Positions 22,353 to 33,524 of a stretch of 64,000 nt of DNA are shown piece by piece. The stretch's first letter is position 1; the number at the start of each line of letters is the position of its first letter. The stretch covers positions 5,766,001 to 5,830,000 of the forward strand of contig OZ022511.1 of NCBI GenBank assembly GCA_963989385.1, given 5' to 3'. The translations under genes were made by a program, and so were the position numbers. Source of the DNA: Ctena decussata. Lineage: Eukaryota > Mollusca > Bivalvia > Lucinida > Lucinidae. The notes beneath the pieces were generated by a model. That model ran no database searches, had not been told where the DNA came from, and worked only from the letters and a program-made list of their open reading frames with translations.

Positions 22353-23386
22353 GAGAAAAACTATGATGGTCTCTTCTATACAAGGCACGCCGCCGTGTAT
22401 TCACTGTTGTTTTATGGCCCTGCTATGCCATTACTTTGTAACTGAAAGCAGGAATTTCCTTCAATAGTGGACTGTTGCAGAATAGGGGCATGTGAGCTCA
22501 GATTCCATTCTTGTAACCATATTTAGCTAGGTTATCGTCATTGATGCGAAACGGTCTGAAGAATTTTCAGTATTAGATTCAAAGACATATCTTGCATCAA
22601 AAATTATAAAATTTGAAGTTTGTGACTCATATAACCTCTTTGTGGGATAGGCAGACCCCTGTAGATATATTTTATTTTTATAGTTATATATATTTAAGAA
22701 CATCATTAAACTGTTAGGAAACCAACATGAATGTCATTAAGATTATTAGAAACCTAGAAGTTTGAAGTGTGGTTAATATCAAAACACAGTGATGCTACAG
22801 TAAACACCAATAAATCAAAACTGAAATAAATAAAGCTTACAGGGTACGTATTTTGCAAAAACAATTTCACAAAGTGATATACATGTGAGGACATGTAACT
22901 ATGAACTGTGGTAGTAGTATTTCAATTCTCCTATCGACGTTCTCCCCGCACCTCAACGGAACGAATCCATAGCCGCAGTAACGGGGCGCCGAGCGCCCGT
23001 CCAATCTATGAACTGCGCATGGTCAGATCAGTTTATATACTGACTCAATTTATGGTCTTAAAGAACCTTTTTTACCTATTGCTGGTAACAGAATCTGAAA
23101 TATTATACAATTAAGAACGAAATAGATTTTAATGGAGTTAGGCGTCCATTCTTTCTCATAATTTAGGCTTGTTGCAAGTTCTCACGCTAGCTGAATCGGA
23201 CATCTCCTTCGTGATGCCAATGCATGTCGTTTTTCTCGAGCCATCGTGTCTGCTGTTCACCGCGCTGCCGCTGATGGTGTCTTTGGTGGTGGCTATTTTT
23301 GTGTTGTCTTTTCCCATAGAGTGTCATGGGTGCAATCTGAATTGTGTCAGTTCCTGAAAGTTGTCCTACTTTCTTTTGAGGTATAG
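22353..23386. other. No recognisable gene; GC-richer patch
   Basis: A locally GC-rich block at about 22925-23020 contains the dyad GGGGCGCCGAGCGCCC. ORFs on both strands at 23187-23519 overlap each other and run into the next inverted element. None has a domain I recognise. Confidence 0.4.
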
Positions 23387-23806
23387 AGAATACCATTTTA
23401 GTGTCTTTTGATATCAAGTTTATCAGGCTCGACCAGAAACAGCGTAGGAATGGCGAGGCTTGCCGAGCCAGTCCGACGTGTTTCTGGTCGAGCCTGATAA
23501 ACTTGATGTCTAAAGACACTTACTTGGTTTTCTATTTATCATTCATCATTAGAAGATTTTACGCCGCAAAAAGAGTCAAACAAATGTTATGTCCAAACTT
23601 GTTTACGTCGCGAATGTGTTGTGACGTAGGTCGGTGATTTCATTTAACCAATCGAACGCTGTTATCACAGCCAATCGTCTTCAGAGATCGCTTCTAATGA
23701 CATCGCCTGATAACACTGGCGCAAGCGCAGTTTTGTAGTGACATGATATCACATGATGTTATCATACCCCAGATATCAGGTGAATTTTGCAGCAGATGCA
23801 TGATAA
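23387..23806 (+). mobile_element. ~430-bp element with internal palindrome, copy 1
   Basis: Starts with a near-perfect palindrome: ATCAAGTTTATCAGGCTCGA pairs with its complement about 70 bp later, centred on GGCGAGGCTTGCCGAGCC. A unique arm follows, holding CAATCGTCTTC, GATCGCTTCT and ATCGCCTGATAACA. The reverse-orientation copy is at 56560-57017. No shared ORF. Confidence 0.75.
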
Positions 23807-24232
23807 ATTGCCTTACATGTACTTTCTTTTGAGGTAGCTCGATAGGAACGCCTGCGTTAGCGAGTTTATATATAGATGTTTCTTACCTGATATTAGCAGC
23901 TGCAGTAAGTGTGGCTCGGAGAGGGTCCATTGCCTGACAAACTTTCTCATGACCTTTTTTCGGGTTCGGCTATTTGGGGCTTAGTTAAGCAACAGTGAAA
24001 GAGTTGAATCTGTCGCACTAAAATTGGAAAAGGTATTTTATACTGATCGGTTTAGTCCGGGCATTTCCTATTTTTCACCCATGCCAACTGTTTATTTTCA
24101 ATATCCATACCTACCAAGGATGGTTTGCGACTTTGGCTACTGCAGTGCTGTGTGCAGACTGGCGTATGCTTTTAATGTGATATGCACATAAAATCGATGA
24201 AAGAAAAAACCTTGTCAAATATACTTACTGAG
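23807..24232. other. No recognisable gene or repeat
   Basis: Nothing supported. Confidence 0.45.
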
Positions 24233-24332
24233 TACACAACATTGAATCAACAGTGAAGCAACGTTGAATCAACATTGAATAAACATTGATACAGAGTCAT
24301 GACATTGTTCAATGTTGTGAGCCTGCTGGGTG
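24233..24332. repeat. CAACATTGAAT array ending CCTGCTGGG
   Basis: Five or six units related to CAACATTGAATC, several containing the palindrome CAACGTTG, lie in about 75 bp, followed by GTTCAATGTTGTGAGCCTGCTGGG. The terminal word matches the GACGTC arrays, but the repeated unit differs. Confidence 0.6.
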
Positions 24333-25763
24333 GGATATTCACTTATACTGAATTACATTCTTTTTTTCCAGTTTGCAGTTAATTTAGGGTTGTAATTCTA
24401 GTAATACTTCTAGAAAATCTCAATAGGATTGAAAATACAGCATATAATAGAAGTGTGCAAAGTATTGTTCAAATGATCAGAGACTGACAAGATCATATTC
24501 CACATCAAAAATACGACTCCAAACGGCAGTTAGTAACATTGAAGCCTAGGTGGACCATAAAAGGCAGAATTAGCTGGCTAATCTCAGTATTTCTTAAGAC
24601 ACCCAAAGGTAAACATCTCCAGGAGGTCTTAAATCTCCAACAAATGCTGGAATGTCCCACGTGTGGGCCGTGGCATTGCAGGCCCGATTCCGGACTTGAC
24701 TGTGATTCTGCTCTTATACTGAAAAACTGTTTAAAGGGCCGTAACCTCCCCTCGCCCCCCCCCCCACCCCCTCCCCCCTAAAAAGTGACATCAGAAAATT
24801 TACTTTCAGATATCAGTAGTTTGAGATAACAGGAGTAGAAATGTAAATATAAATAGGAAATATATTCTTTGATTTAAGACGATATTTTGAGATATCAATG
24901 TTCGAGATATCGGGAGTTGACTGTATTTTCAGATTTCACCGCTTTTCAGCGATAAATTACCGCTTTGTGATAGTCCTTATTGTTACAAAAGTCTCCCTAT
25001 CATGTAACATACAGAGTAAGCGGTTTTGCCGCGAAAACTTCACGCTGAAAACACACAAAAGTGACTATCCTAGCTTCACATGGGCGTTTATACTTACAAA
25101 ACGAACCCAATAACCAAGGACATCTTTTTCTATTTTCGATGGCTGAAATAATAAATTATGTTACAAAAATATATGGGCGCATTAAGGCACTATAAGTTTT
25201 TCTTAGCGGTGTATTATTAGTGAAAAAAAAAATTCGTTTACTTTATGTCAGTGTATTTTGCGTCCATTTTTCACATCTGAATGCAAGTAACTCGAAAACT
25301 GGCATTATTTGTATTTTTCTTCCTATTCGCGTGTAACGCTCAAAAATACATCTGTAAAGAAAAGAAAATCTATGGGAGAGCCATTTTCGTACATCCCACC
25401 TTAAGATGACATAATTGTACGGTTAGATGCGCAGAATGCTCCAAGACCCATTATAATGATCCAAGCAACCGCACTATATTAAACCTAGTTTAAGTTACCA
25501 TCGCTCAAGCATAAGTAAGAATTTTATTGGCATTTATAGACATATGAATACATTCATATTGCACTTTTGATCATAAAACTACAGTAAAGACGGAATAGAG
25601 AAGTTTTATTTCCACAATTTTAACATATTTTTCATATTTACCGTGTCATATTTACGACCTAGTGAAATACAATGTATATCCTATGATGACTACTTAAATT
25701 CAATGGACACGTACGCACACAGGGGAAGGAACTCTGTCATTTTTAGTTTTACCTCCCTTGTCG
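24333..25763. other. No recognisable gene; C-rich run
   Basis: Contains a C-rich run at about 24751-24778, with AAAGGGCCGTAACC just before it that resembles the retroposon end at 22319-22335. ORFs below 81 codons have no recognisable domain. Confidence 0.4.
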
Positions 25764-25836
25764 TAGGGATCAACTCTTAGAGGAAAGAATTTGCTCCTAC
25801 AGGAGCAAATTCATTCCTCAAAGATTTGACCCCCTA
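25764..25836. repeat. Short hairpin element, AGGAAAGAATTTGCTCC type
   Basis: TAGGGATCAACTCTTAGAGG pairs with the right-hand TTTGACCCCCTA side. The core GAATTTGCTCCT/AGGAGCAAATTC is perfect. 73 bp. Same family at 58811-58878. Confidence 0.75.
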
Positions 25837-25892
25837 TCAGAAGGTATTTTCCTTCAGGACATTTAACAGAGTTCATGCCGAGTATTAAACTT

Positions 25893-26070
25893 AGAAAGGT
25901 GAAAACCTAAATAGTGCACTAGAAATTGAAAACTTTTATTTGGGGAGGTAAATCTTCGTTCCGTGGCGACCGTCGCAAGTTTCGTATTAGGGCGAGGTAT
26001 CCGTAGAACCGACGATTTACCGCCCCATATGATTACTTTGTACACAGTTGTCCCCTTATTGATGTCCTCT
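25893..26070. mobile_element. Foldback element with GGGGAGGTAAATC arms, copy 2
   Basis: TTTGGGGAGGTAAATC and its degraded counterpart GATTTACCGCCCCA bound a centre unlike copy 1. GAAAGGTGAAAAC at the left matches copy 1 at 19801. Outer arms are decayed, so it is an older copy. Confidence 0.6.
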
Positions 26071-26274
26071 TTATGAATTTAAAAAATATATTTTTGGCTT
26101 AAATCTGTGAAATCTTGCGAGTTGTCGCTTTTCTGATTTTATCAATGAACTTATCGGTTTGAACTATGGCATACATGTCCTAAATGGTACGCAGCTCTTC
26201 AAACTACTGTTCATTCTATGCAATTTTCGACCACCTCAAATGGCGTCAGATTCGTAAGAACTTCATTAACCAAA

Positions 26275-26500
26275 TGAGCCGCGACATGAGAAAACCAACA
26301 ATGTGGTTGTGCGCCCAGCACAGACTCAGATCAGCCTTTGCATCCGCCCAGTCTGATCAGACTCTGTACTAAGCGCTTAAATTGTAGCTTAGGGTCTAAG
26401 CTGCATCCATGCGGACAGCGAAGACTCTGCTCAGACTGGGCTGAGCTGAGTCTGCGCTGGGCGCACAACCACTTTGTTGCTTTTCTCGTGTCGCGGCTCA
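26275..26500 (-). mobile_element. TGAGCC foldback family, copy f
   Basis: Intact TGAGCCGCGACATGAG and CTCGTGTCGCGGCTCA ends, AA flanks, orientation Y. A ~12-bp deletion in the right arm removes the CGGATGCCCAGG block. Confidence 0.9.
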
Positions 26501-27069
26501 AATCTGTTTTGTTACAATAAATGAATTCATATCATCTGGTCATTAAGGTTTTTCTTCCAATTCATGTAAAATTAAACTACTGTCTTAATAGTCAAAATCT
26601 GGCTTCTGGAAGGCATCACACGAGGTCAATAAACTTCAGAGCCCCATTCATTTCCGTTCATTCACCCTTAAATTGGCGAATGCCAAAGACACATATTTGC
26701 AGCTAAATTGCTCACAGTAATTGATATTTGTCTAAAAACTGCTTGCCAAAATGCCTGTCATTTAAATAAGCAAGTTTAAAGATCAATTGTAATTCCTACA
26801 TTGAATGATAGAATTAGAAAACTATACGTTCCAAATATTGTGAACGGAATCTGGATTCTAAATTCGAAAGAATGTAAATTAATCACATAGTTAAAGAAAA
26901 AACCCTAATCCAAAACCAGATGGAATAAATATTCCTGTTTTCAATGTCGTTAAAGCTTTATACAATTTTTTTGTCTTTTATTTGTATTCGAATATGTTTT
27001 TTACTTATTGATACGTAAACAATGAAAATTAAGAATTTGGCAACGGTATAGATTTTTTTTTCTGAAATA
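26501..27069. other. No recognisable gene or repeat
   Basis: Nothing recognised. Confidence 0.45.
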
Positions 27070-27718
27070 TATAGAGGATATTTGACTTTTTCATTGTAAG
27101 ATCGATTTTTATTTCACCGAATGAACACCAAAAGCAGTATGAAAATACCACTTTTGGTGTTCTTGAGTGAAATAAAAATTCATCTCACACTGAAAAAGTC
27201 AAATTTTCTATTTCTTTTATGCTTGAAAATCGCAAAAATTCAGTTTATTCAAGAGCGTCAGCCATAACGAAAGAAACGCAACTTTTTTCCTAGCCGTTTT
27301 GCATCAAATTTGATGCTTCCAGCGTGTTTTTTGGATATGATATTGGTTGTAAACAAAGTTTGCGACTGAAAAATAGCTTCAAATATCACTTTGATAATTA
27401 GATCGCAAAACATTTGCCAAGAAAGCATTCCTACAGGAGACTTAGGCGGCCTGACGTCGCGTGCAGTAACAATGTTACGTTGGCGCTTTAAGTGACGTCA
27501 TTAACGTCGTAATGACGTGCGAACGTGCGTGACGTAATTTTTGTCAAGCCAGATAAGAGTTAGCCAATTAATCAACAAAAATCTTGAGGCTATTTCACAA
27601 TAATCCTATTTCTGAAACAGTGAAATCGAAAGTGATAATTTCACTGTTTAAAACAGTGAGATTATCAGTTTCGATTTCACCGAGAAATCTCTATAATTCA
27701 TTGAAAAGTATAAAAGAA
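27070..27718 (+). mobile_element. 645-bp dispersed element, copy 2
   Basis: Same order of landmarks as 2794-3438. The 5' hairpin is shortened: about 25 bp around the loop are absent. The 3' hairpin is better preserved (GATAATTTCACTG and CAGTGAGATTATC). Confidence 0.75.
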
Positions 27719-28585
27719 ACCGTACATATATGTATTTATTAAATGTGACAATACTTTACACATAAGTTTGAATTTCTCAGGAAAACATTGACAGACTTGT
27801 GATATTGTAATACAATGTTTATTTGCTTACTTATTTTTTTATTTTTATTTTATTTTATTTTTTATTTAATCAGAAAATAAATTTGACAGCACAGTATCAC
27901 TAACTGAATGCGCATATCTTGGCATACACTCCAACGCCTTCAGTTTGTAGCTAATTAAATAAACCAAGCTTGAAACAGTTGCTTAATTGCGGTATGGTTT
28001 TGCATCTTTTGATGGTGAGTGAATGACGCAAGTGCTCGTTAAGATTCTGCAAGTCTCAGCATTAAGCTGATAAAAATCACAATTAGCAGTTATTCAAGAA
28101 ATTGCTTCACTAGTCAATGACTTTTTAGTACCCATTGTAAGTTTTGTTTCACTCTTAGAGTACCAAAACCGAAGTTATGTTGAATTTGTTAACATAGTAG
28201 ATTCAGAAGATTCGCCTGCGAATCATGATTCGCCTTATCTGGATCTAAACTACGAGGGGTGATCATTAAATAATGGAAACTAGCTTTTATTTCATTAGCT
28301 ATGTGTCATAACAGTATTCCATATATAATAATACCTAAGAAGCAAGCATATGACTTAATATTAAATTCTAAGGAACTGATAAGGAATATCGTTGCGATAG
28401 CAACGATGCCTTATACTTATAAGGGTATAGTCTCTAATTTTTTGCATATGTTCATTATATTTGCTGCTGATAAGTAACAAAGGCTGGATAAAAGTTTGTG
28501 ATGGTGCGATGGCTCGGTGAAAGCCTCAGGTTCTAAAAGAAATATATAGTTATTCATGACTTCCTCTCAAACCTGGCAGAAAATA
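27719..28585. other. No recognisable gene
   Basis: T-rich low-complexity DNA at 27831-27870. At 28252 the word TACGAGGGGTGATCATTAA resembles mariner ends but has no partner nearby. Confidence 0.4.
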
Positions 28586-28845
28586 CAGACCGTGAAAGAC
28601 TTTTGATCGAAGAAAATTTGACGTTTTTCGCTGATTTTCAGCCGGATGGACCAGAATTGTGACGTCATTGCATTATAACAAGCGCAGTCTATGAAGAGTT
28701 GTACAGCAGAAAGAACAGACCGTGAAAGACTTTTGATCGAAGAAAATTTGACGTTTTTCGCTGATTTTCAGCCGGATGGACCAGAATTGTGACGTCATTG
28801 CATTATAACAAGCGCAGTCTATGAAGAGTTGTACAGCAGAAAGAA
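28586..28845 (+). repeat. Perfect 130-bp tandem duplication
   Basis: Positions 28586-28715 and 28716-28845 read the same at every base I compared. Each unit contains TGTGACGTCATTGC and AAGACTTTTGATCGAAG. It is either a very recent duplication or an assembly artefact. Confidence 0.9.
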
Positions 28846-29859
28846 CCAAAATTACCCTGTACTTCTTAACTGATCAATTATCTTTAGCATAATACTGGAA
28901 ATTACGGCATAAAATGTCAAAACCCCTAATTATCAATTTTTCGAACCCCTGCTTTAGCTTTAATACATGCAAGACTCCAGAAAGTTTTCAGTAACAACCA
29001 GTTTATGTATGTTTCTAAAGCCAAAACATAACTTAAACGGAATGTGTTATCAAATTTTCAATTTCTCTTTACATATCGTACATAATTAGCATAATACAAG
29101 CACCTCCTAACCAAGATGACGTCGAAAATAATCATAGGCGATACCCGGCGTGAACGTGACGTCAAATGTTGCTATGGTAACAAGATAAAATTTCAATTTC
29201 AAACCTGGAATTAAAAGTTCAAAAGACACTCTTTGGTGTTACAAGAAGGATACTTATTTCAGTAAATAATCAATTAATCCACAAAATTAATGACCAACCC
29301 ACGTATTCGCCCCTCTAGTCTTTGAATTCTAAATGTGATATAACTTGGGAAAAAAACAACATAATTTTGACATACACTCAAATACACTGATTATTTAGTA
29401 GAAAAACAAAATATGAGTAGATTTTAGCTTTCTCCTTGATTCAAGCTTTTGACAAAGCTATTAAAATTATCTGGCTCTCGCAAAAAACAAAAGAAAAGAA
29501 ATTAGAAATATGATATAGATATTTTTATTTGTATAACTGACAATTTAAGTACAGAAATCTGGCCTATTCGTTTACAGGAGAAAATGAGAAAAAAAGGAAC
29601 CAGAGGAAAGTCAAACGAATTGTGTAAATCTGTATCCCGTATGGCAATAATGATACAGCATTTGTTTAGTAATTTGGTACGTCAGCTACAGTAAGTGATG
29701 TTTAACTGAGCAATATCAATGAATAATAAATAAGCTTTATTATATACCTTAAAAGTTCCCCATTCATTTTACATTAGAGTAACCGTGCAATATTTTCTGC
29801 ATATTGCACGGAGTTAAGTGCATATTGCACGGAGTTAAGGAGTCACGTTCCCAAGAACT
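28846..29859. other. No gene; RFX-like X-box and CRE half-site
   Basis: GTTGCTATGGTAAC at 29168-29181 fits the RFX X-box palindrome, 6 bp after GTGACGTCAAA. Otherwise AT-rich without coding. A 21-bp tandem pair, TGCATATTGCACGGAGTTAAG, is at about 29790-29838. Confidence 0.45.
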
Positions 29860-30185
29860 ACTTTTGTTTTGAAAGAAGAAAAGTTTGGCGGCCATTTTGT
29901 CGTCGACTGCAATTCAAAAAAGAGTATAATAATGACACTAGTGTCGGTTTGGGTGAAAAGATTAAATAAAAGACGATTAAATATGATTTACCTTTTATCC
30001 ATCACTCTTTTAATTAATATTCTGCGATAATAACGGAGATTTTCGTCAGAGCTGCTGAGGGTAAGACTCGAAAATGGCGCCCAGTTCCTGTAAACGTCAA
30101 CGTTTGTTTACTGACGTCACGTCCGAGAACGTAACGTCATATCTACTTTCGCGCCATCAGGCGGGGCTTTTAGCGTGTATGAAGA
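29860..30185. promoter_or_regulatory. Promoter-like motif cluster without an obvious gene
   Basis: Within about 320 bp of otherwise AT-rich DNA lie GGCGGCCATTTTG (YY1-like), AAAATGGCGCCC (YY1-like, opposite strand), ACTGACGTCACG (CRE), TTTCGCGCC (E2F-like) and GGCGGGGC (GC box). This mix is usual in TATA-less animal promoters. No first exon is recognisable on either side. Motif names come from general knowledge; the function is inference. Confidence 0.35.
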
Positions 30186-30314
30186 CACGAAATGGCATAA
30201 TGTAATTTCAAATTTAAAACAGGTTGTGGTTGCTATACCGATATAATATTTTGATTTCGTACACAGAGAGCATTGATGAAACTAGCAGATTAGTATCAAA
30301 GGTATATAATAAAA

Positions 30315-30441
30315 AGGTTATTGAATTTATATTGTGAAATATTCGGCACTCGTTCATATGGCGGAGACGCACTCGCATGCTCGTGCGTCCTTCGCCATAT
30401 GAACGAGTGCCGAATATTTCACAATATAAATTCAATAACCT
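30315..30441. repeat. 127-bp near-perfect palindrome
   Basis: AGGTTATTGAATTTATATTG and its complement at the far end start arms that match without a break for about 49 bp. The centre is GCACTCGCATGCTCGTGC. A 95-codon minus ORF spans it and is a by-product. Confidence 0.85.
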
Positions 30442-30774
30442 ATAAATATTCAATGAAACGGGTTTAAAAAAATGCAAAAAAAAGACAGCTTTTTTTAACA
30501 TTCAACCAGTCTGAGCTCTTCAACTGCGTAAAAGTTTCTATTTCTAAACTATCAAGCTTTATGTGAGTATGAAATGTTTTCCGAAGGAAAAACGGAAGAT
30601 GAAGCATGATTAAATTCCATATTAAAATGTGTGGGCTTATTCACCTTACTTTACCATATGAAATAATTGTGGTTTGGACATGCTTCCAGGTTTGGCCAGA
30701 AGGATAGTCTAAGGTGAATCTCGATAACTGAGAGGTGAAATGAACATGTATCAACATATATTAAACCTGATCTG

Positions 30775-32459
30775 GCTTGGAATGGAATGTATAAGATAAT
30801 CTACATACCACTGGCTACAACCTACTGCCAGAGCCTGGAATGGAATGGAAAGATAATTTACATACCACTGGCTACAACTTGTTTCCAGAGCCTGGAATAG
30901 AATGAAGATGATAATCTATATACCACTGGCTACAACTTACTGCCAGAGCCTGGAATGGAATGAAGAAGATAATTAACATACCACTGGCTACAACTTACTG
31001 CCAGAGCCAGGAATGGAATGAAGAAGAAAATCTACATACCACTGGCTACAACTTACTGCCAGAGCCTGGAATGGAATGAAGAAGATAATCTACATACCAC
31101 TGGCTACGACTTACTGTTAGAGCCTGGGATGAAATGAAGAAGATAATTTACATACCACTGGCTACAACTTACTGCCAGAGCCTGGAATGGAATGAAGAAG
31201 ACAATCTACATACCACTGGCTACAACCTACTCCCAGAGCCTGGGATGAAATAAAGAAGATAATTTACATACCACTGGCTACAACTTACTGCCAGAGCCTG
31301 GAACGGAATGGACAATTAATTTACTCCCAGAGCCTGGAATAATTCAACAAGATAATCTACATACCACTGGCTACAACATACTGTCAGAGCCTGGAATGGA
31401 ATGGACAAGATAATCTACATACCACTGGCTACAACTTACTGCCAGAGTCTGAAATGGAATGGACAAGACAATCTATATACCACTGGCTACAACTTATTGC
31501 CAGAATTTGGAATGGAATGGACAAGAGAATCTACATACCACTAGCTACAACTTATTGCCAGAGTCTGGAACGGAATGGACAAGATAATTTACATACCACT
31601 GGCTACAACTTACTGCCAGAGCCTGGAATGGAATGAAGATAATATACATACCGCTGGCTACAACTTACAGCCAGAGCCTGGAATGGAATGGACAAGAGAA
31701 TCTACATACCACTGGCTACAACTTACTGCCAGAGCCTGGAACGGAATGGACAAGATAATTTACATACCACTTGCTACAACTTACTGCCAGAGCCTGGAAT
31801 GCAATGGACAAGATAATCTACACACCACTGGTTACAACTTACTAGCTCAGCCTGGACTGGAATGGACAAGATAATCTACATACCACTGGCTACAACTTAC
31901 TCATAGAGCCTGTAATGGAATGAAGAAGATAATTTACATACCACTGGCTAAAACTTACTGCCAGAGTCTAGAATGGAATGGACAGGATAATCTACATACC
32001 ACTGACTACAATTTACTCCCAGGGCCTGGAATGGAATGCAGAAGATAATCTACATACCACTGGCTACAACTTACTCTTAGAGCCTGGAATGGAATGAAGA
32101 AGATAATCTACATACCACTGGCTACAACTTACTGCCTGAGCCTGGAATGGAATGGACAAGATAATCTACATACCAATGGCTACAACTTACTGCAAGAGCC
32201 TGGAATGGAATCAACAAGATAATCTACATACCACTGGCTACAACTTACTGCCAGAGCCTGGAATGGAATGGACAAGATAATCTACATACCACTGGCTACA
32301 ACATACTGTCAAAGCCTTGAATGGAATGGACAAGATTAGCTACATACCACTGGCTACAACTTACTGCCAGAGCCTGGAATGGAATGGACAAAATAATTTA
32401 CATACCACTGGCTACAACTTACTGCCAGAGCCTGGAATGGAATGGACAAGATAATGTAC
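30775..32459 (+). repeat. Minisatellite, ~58-bp unit, ~29 copies
   Basis: The unit runs TACATACCACTGGCTACAAC, then TTACTGCCAGAGCCTGG, then AATGGAATGGACAAGATAATC. Units vary from about 50 to 59 bp. Two subtypes differ in the spacer: GAATGAAGAAGATAAT dominates 30.9-31.26 kb, GAATGGACAAGATAAT dominates 31.3-32.46 kb, with mixed units near 31.92 and 32.03-32.1 kb. One contracted unit lies near 31300-31340. Because 58 is not a multiple of 3, the translation cycles through three frames, so ORFs of 60-99 codons here are not proteins. Confidence 0.9.
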
Positions 32460-32775
32460 GTAGCAAGGTCTTCACCATCCTAAATCAATGGAATGAAGTG
32501 GAGTGGATCATCTATGTCAGTATTACACTCCATTCCATTCCCTGTTTTAACCTATGCCAATAAAACCGCGACACCGAAAAAGTTTAAGGTGTTCGCAATA
32601 ATAATTCTACCATAAAGAAGCAGCGTATCTGTTAGCATTACGATGAACATTGCATTTTATGCGGTAATTCTTCTTCATGTTAAGGGGCCTCTGACATTTA
32701 AAATGAGTTTTCGGTATATTTGAAATTTTCCATTGAAGTGTTTTGCACTGGACTCTTTATAACTGGCGGGGGTAT

Positions 32776-32905
32776 TTTTTATTATTATTATTATCTTTAT
32801 TTAGCACAGACAAATCATATATCTGATATTCAGACGAAAATAAAAGGTAAAGTTAAAGGTTTCCCATAGCCTAATAGCCGTATGGGCAGTGGGGGTTAGA
32901 GGCCC
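32776..32905 (-). mobile_element. Retroposon 3' end with AATAAAGATAATAATAA tail
   Basis: On the minus strand, sequence running through GGCTATTAGGCTATGGG ends in GCTAAATAAAGATAATAAT. This is the same kind of terminal word as the SINE at 13434-13676. It directly follows the last GPCR-like codons, so it probably marks an insertion that truncated the receptor frame. The upstream boundary is uncertain. Confidence 0.45.
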
Positions 32906-33182
32906 ACTGTATCTTGGGCACAGCTGATGAAAGAATAGCAAACGAAATCGTTATACAAACTAGGGTGTCCGAAATAGCTAAAATAGAAATAAAAAAGCTC
33001 GCAATACAACGCTTTGTCTCACGCCAGATATATGATAAGAGGAATGCGTTTCCATTTAATACCAGCAACATAAGACAACCATATATCAGGAACAGCGGAA
33101 TAAAATCCTGAAACTTGTTACTTTTGACTACCTCAAGAATAGATGATTTCATTTTAGGTGTTTCTTCTTCGAGGCTCACCAT
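32871..33182 (-). pseudogene. Class A GPCR-like fragment (TM1-TM2), truncated
   Basis: A 103-codon minus-strand frame starts at ATG 33182. After a ~30-residue polar N-terminus comes a hydrophobic segment (about residues 30-50) with the GN pair of TM1 (LVLNGNAFLLSYI). A short basic loop follows (WRETKR), then a second hydrophobic segment containing LAISD, the LAxxD signature of TM2. VPKIQW resembles extracellular loop 1. The frame stops at HCPYGY, where TM3 should begin and where retroposon-like sequence starts. No TM3-TM7 coding is visible downstream on this strand. Either a retroposon broke the gene or this is a duplicated exon. The topology and motifs are visible; the receptor subfamily is unknown. 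Confidence 0.6.
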
Positions 33183-33285
33183 TAATCCTTAATGCGTCAA
33201 AAAGCAGACGAGAAAATTTACGTCTGCAGAATTTCAAGAAATGTCTCGTCCAAGCGATATCATATTGAGAATTCGAACACTAGAG

Positions 33286-33354
33286 GGCAAACAGTGTAGA
33301 TTCAGATGAGGTGGCTCACCATGAGCCACCTCATCTGGATCTACACTGTTTGCC
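33286..33354. repeat. 69-bp hairpin with GGCAAACAGTGTAGAT arms
   Basis: The 33-bp arms differ at one position and enclose a 3-base loop (CCA). The inner arm GATGAGGTGGCTCA resembles the centre dyad of the TA-flanked MITEs. It is a stand-alone hairpin, so it may be a minimal internal-deletion derivative. Confidence 0.8.
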
Positions 33355-33524
33355 AATTCAACAATTTTAATTTTTGGCGCTTTAGGGGTTAAAAGCCGCA
33401 ATATTTAGCACAGTAACGACTTCCTGTCGCCAGCTTTGTTTAATATGGACTTCTTTCTACTAAAATTCCTTTCTTTAATACACCGCTGAAATATAATTTC
33501 TCAAACACGCAAGTTTATGATGAC

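Noticed and set aside
23187..23519. 110-codon minus-strand ORF
   Set aside because: Half of it is the arm of the palindromic element at 23387-23806; the rest has no recognisable domain.
30775..32459. CRISPR-like or (GGAAT)n satellite reading of the 58-bp array
   Set aside because: The whole unit is repeated without unique spacers, and GGAAT words are only part of the unit; it is an ordinary eukaryotic minisatellite.
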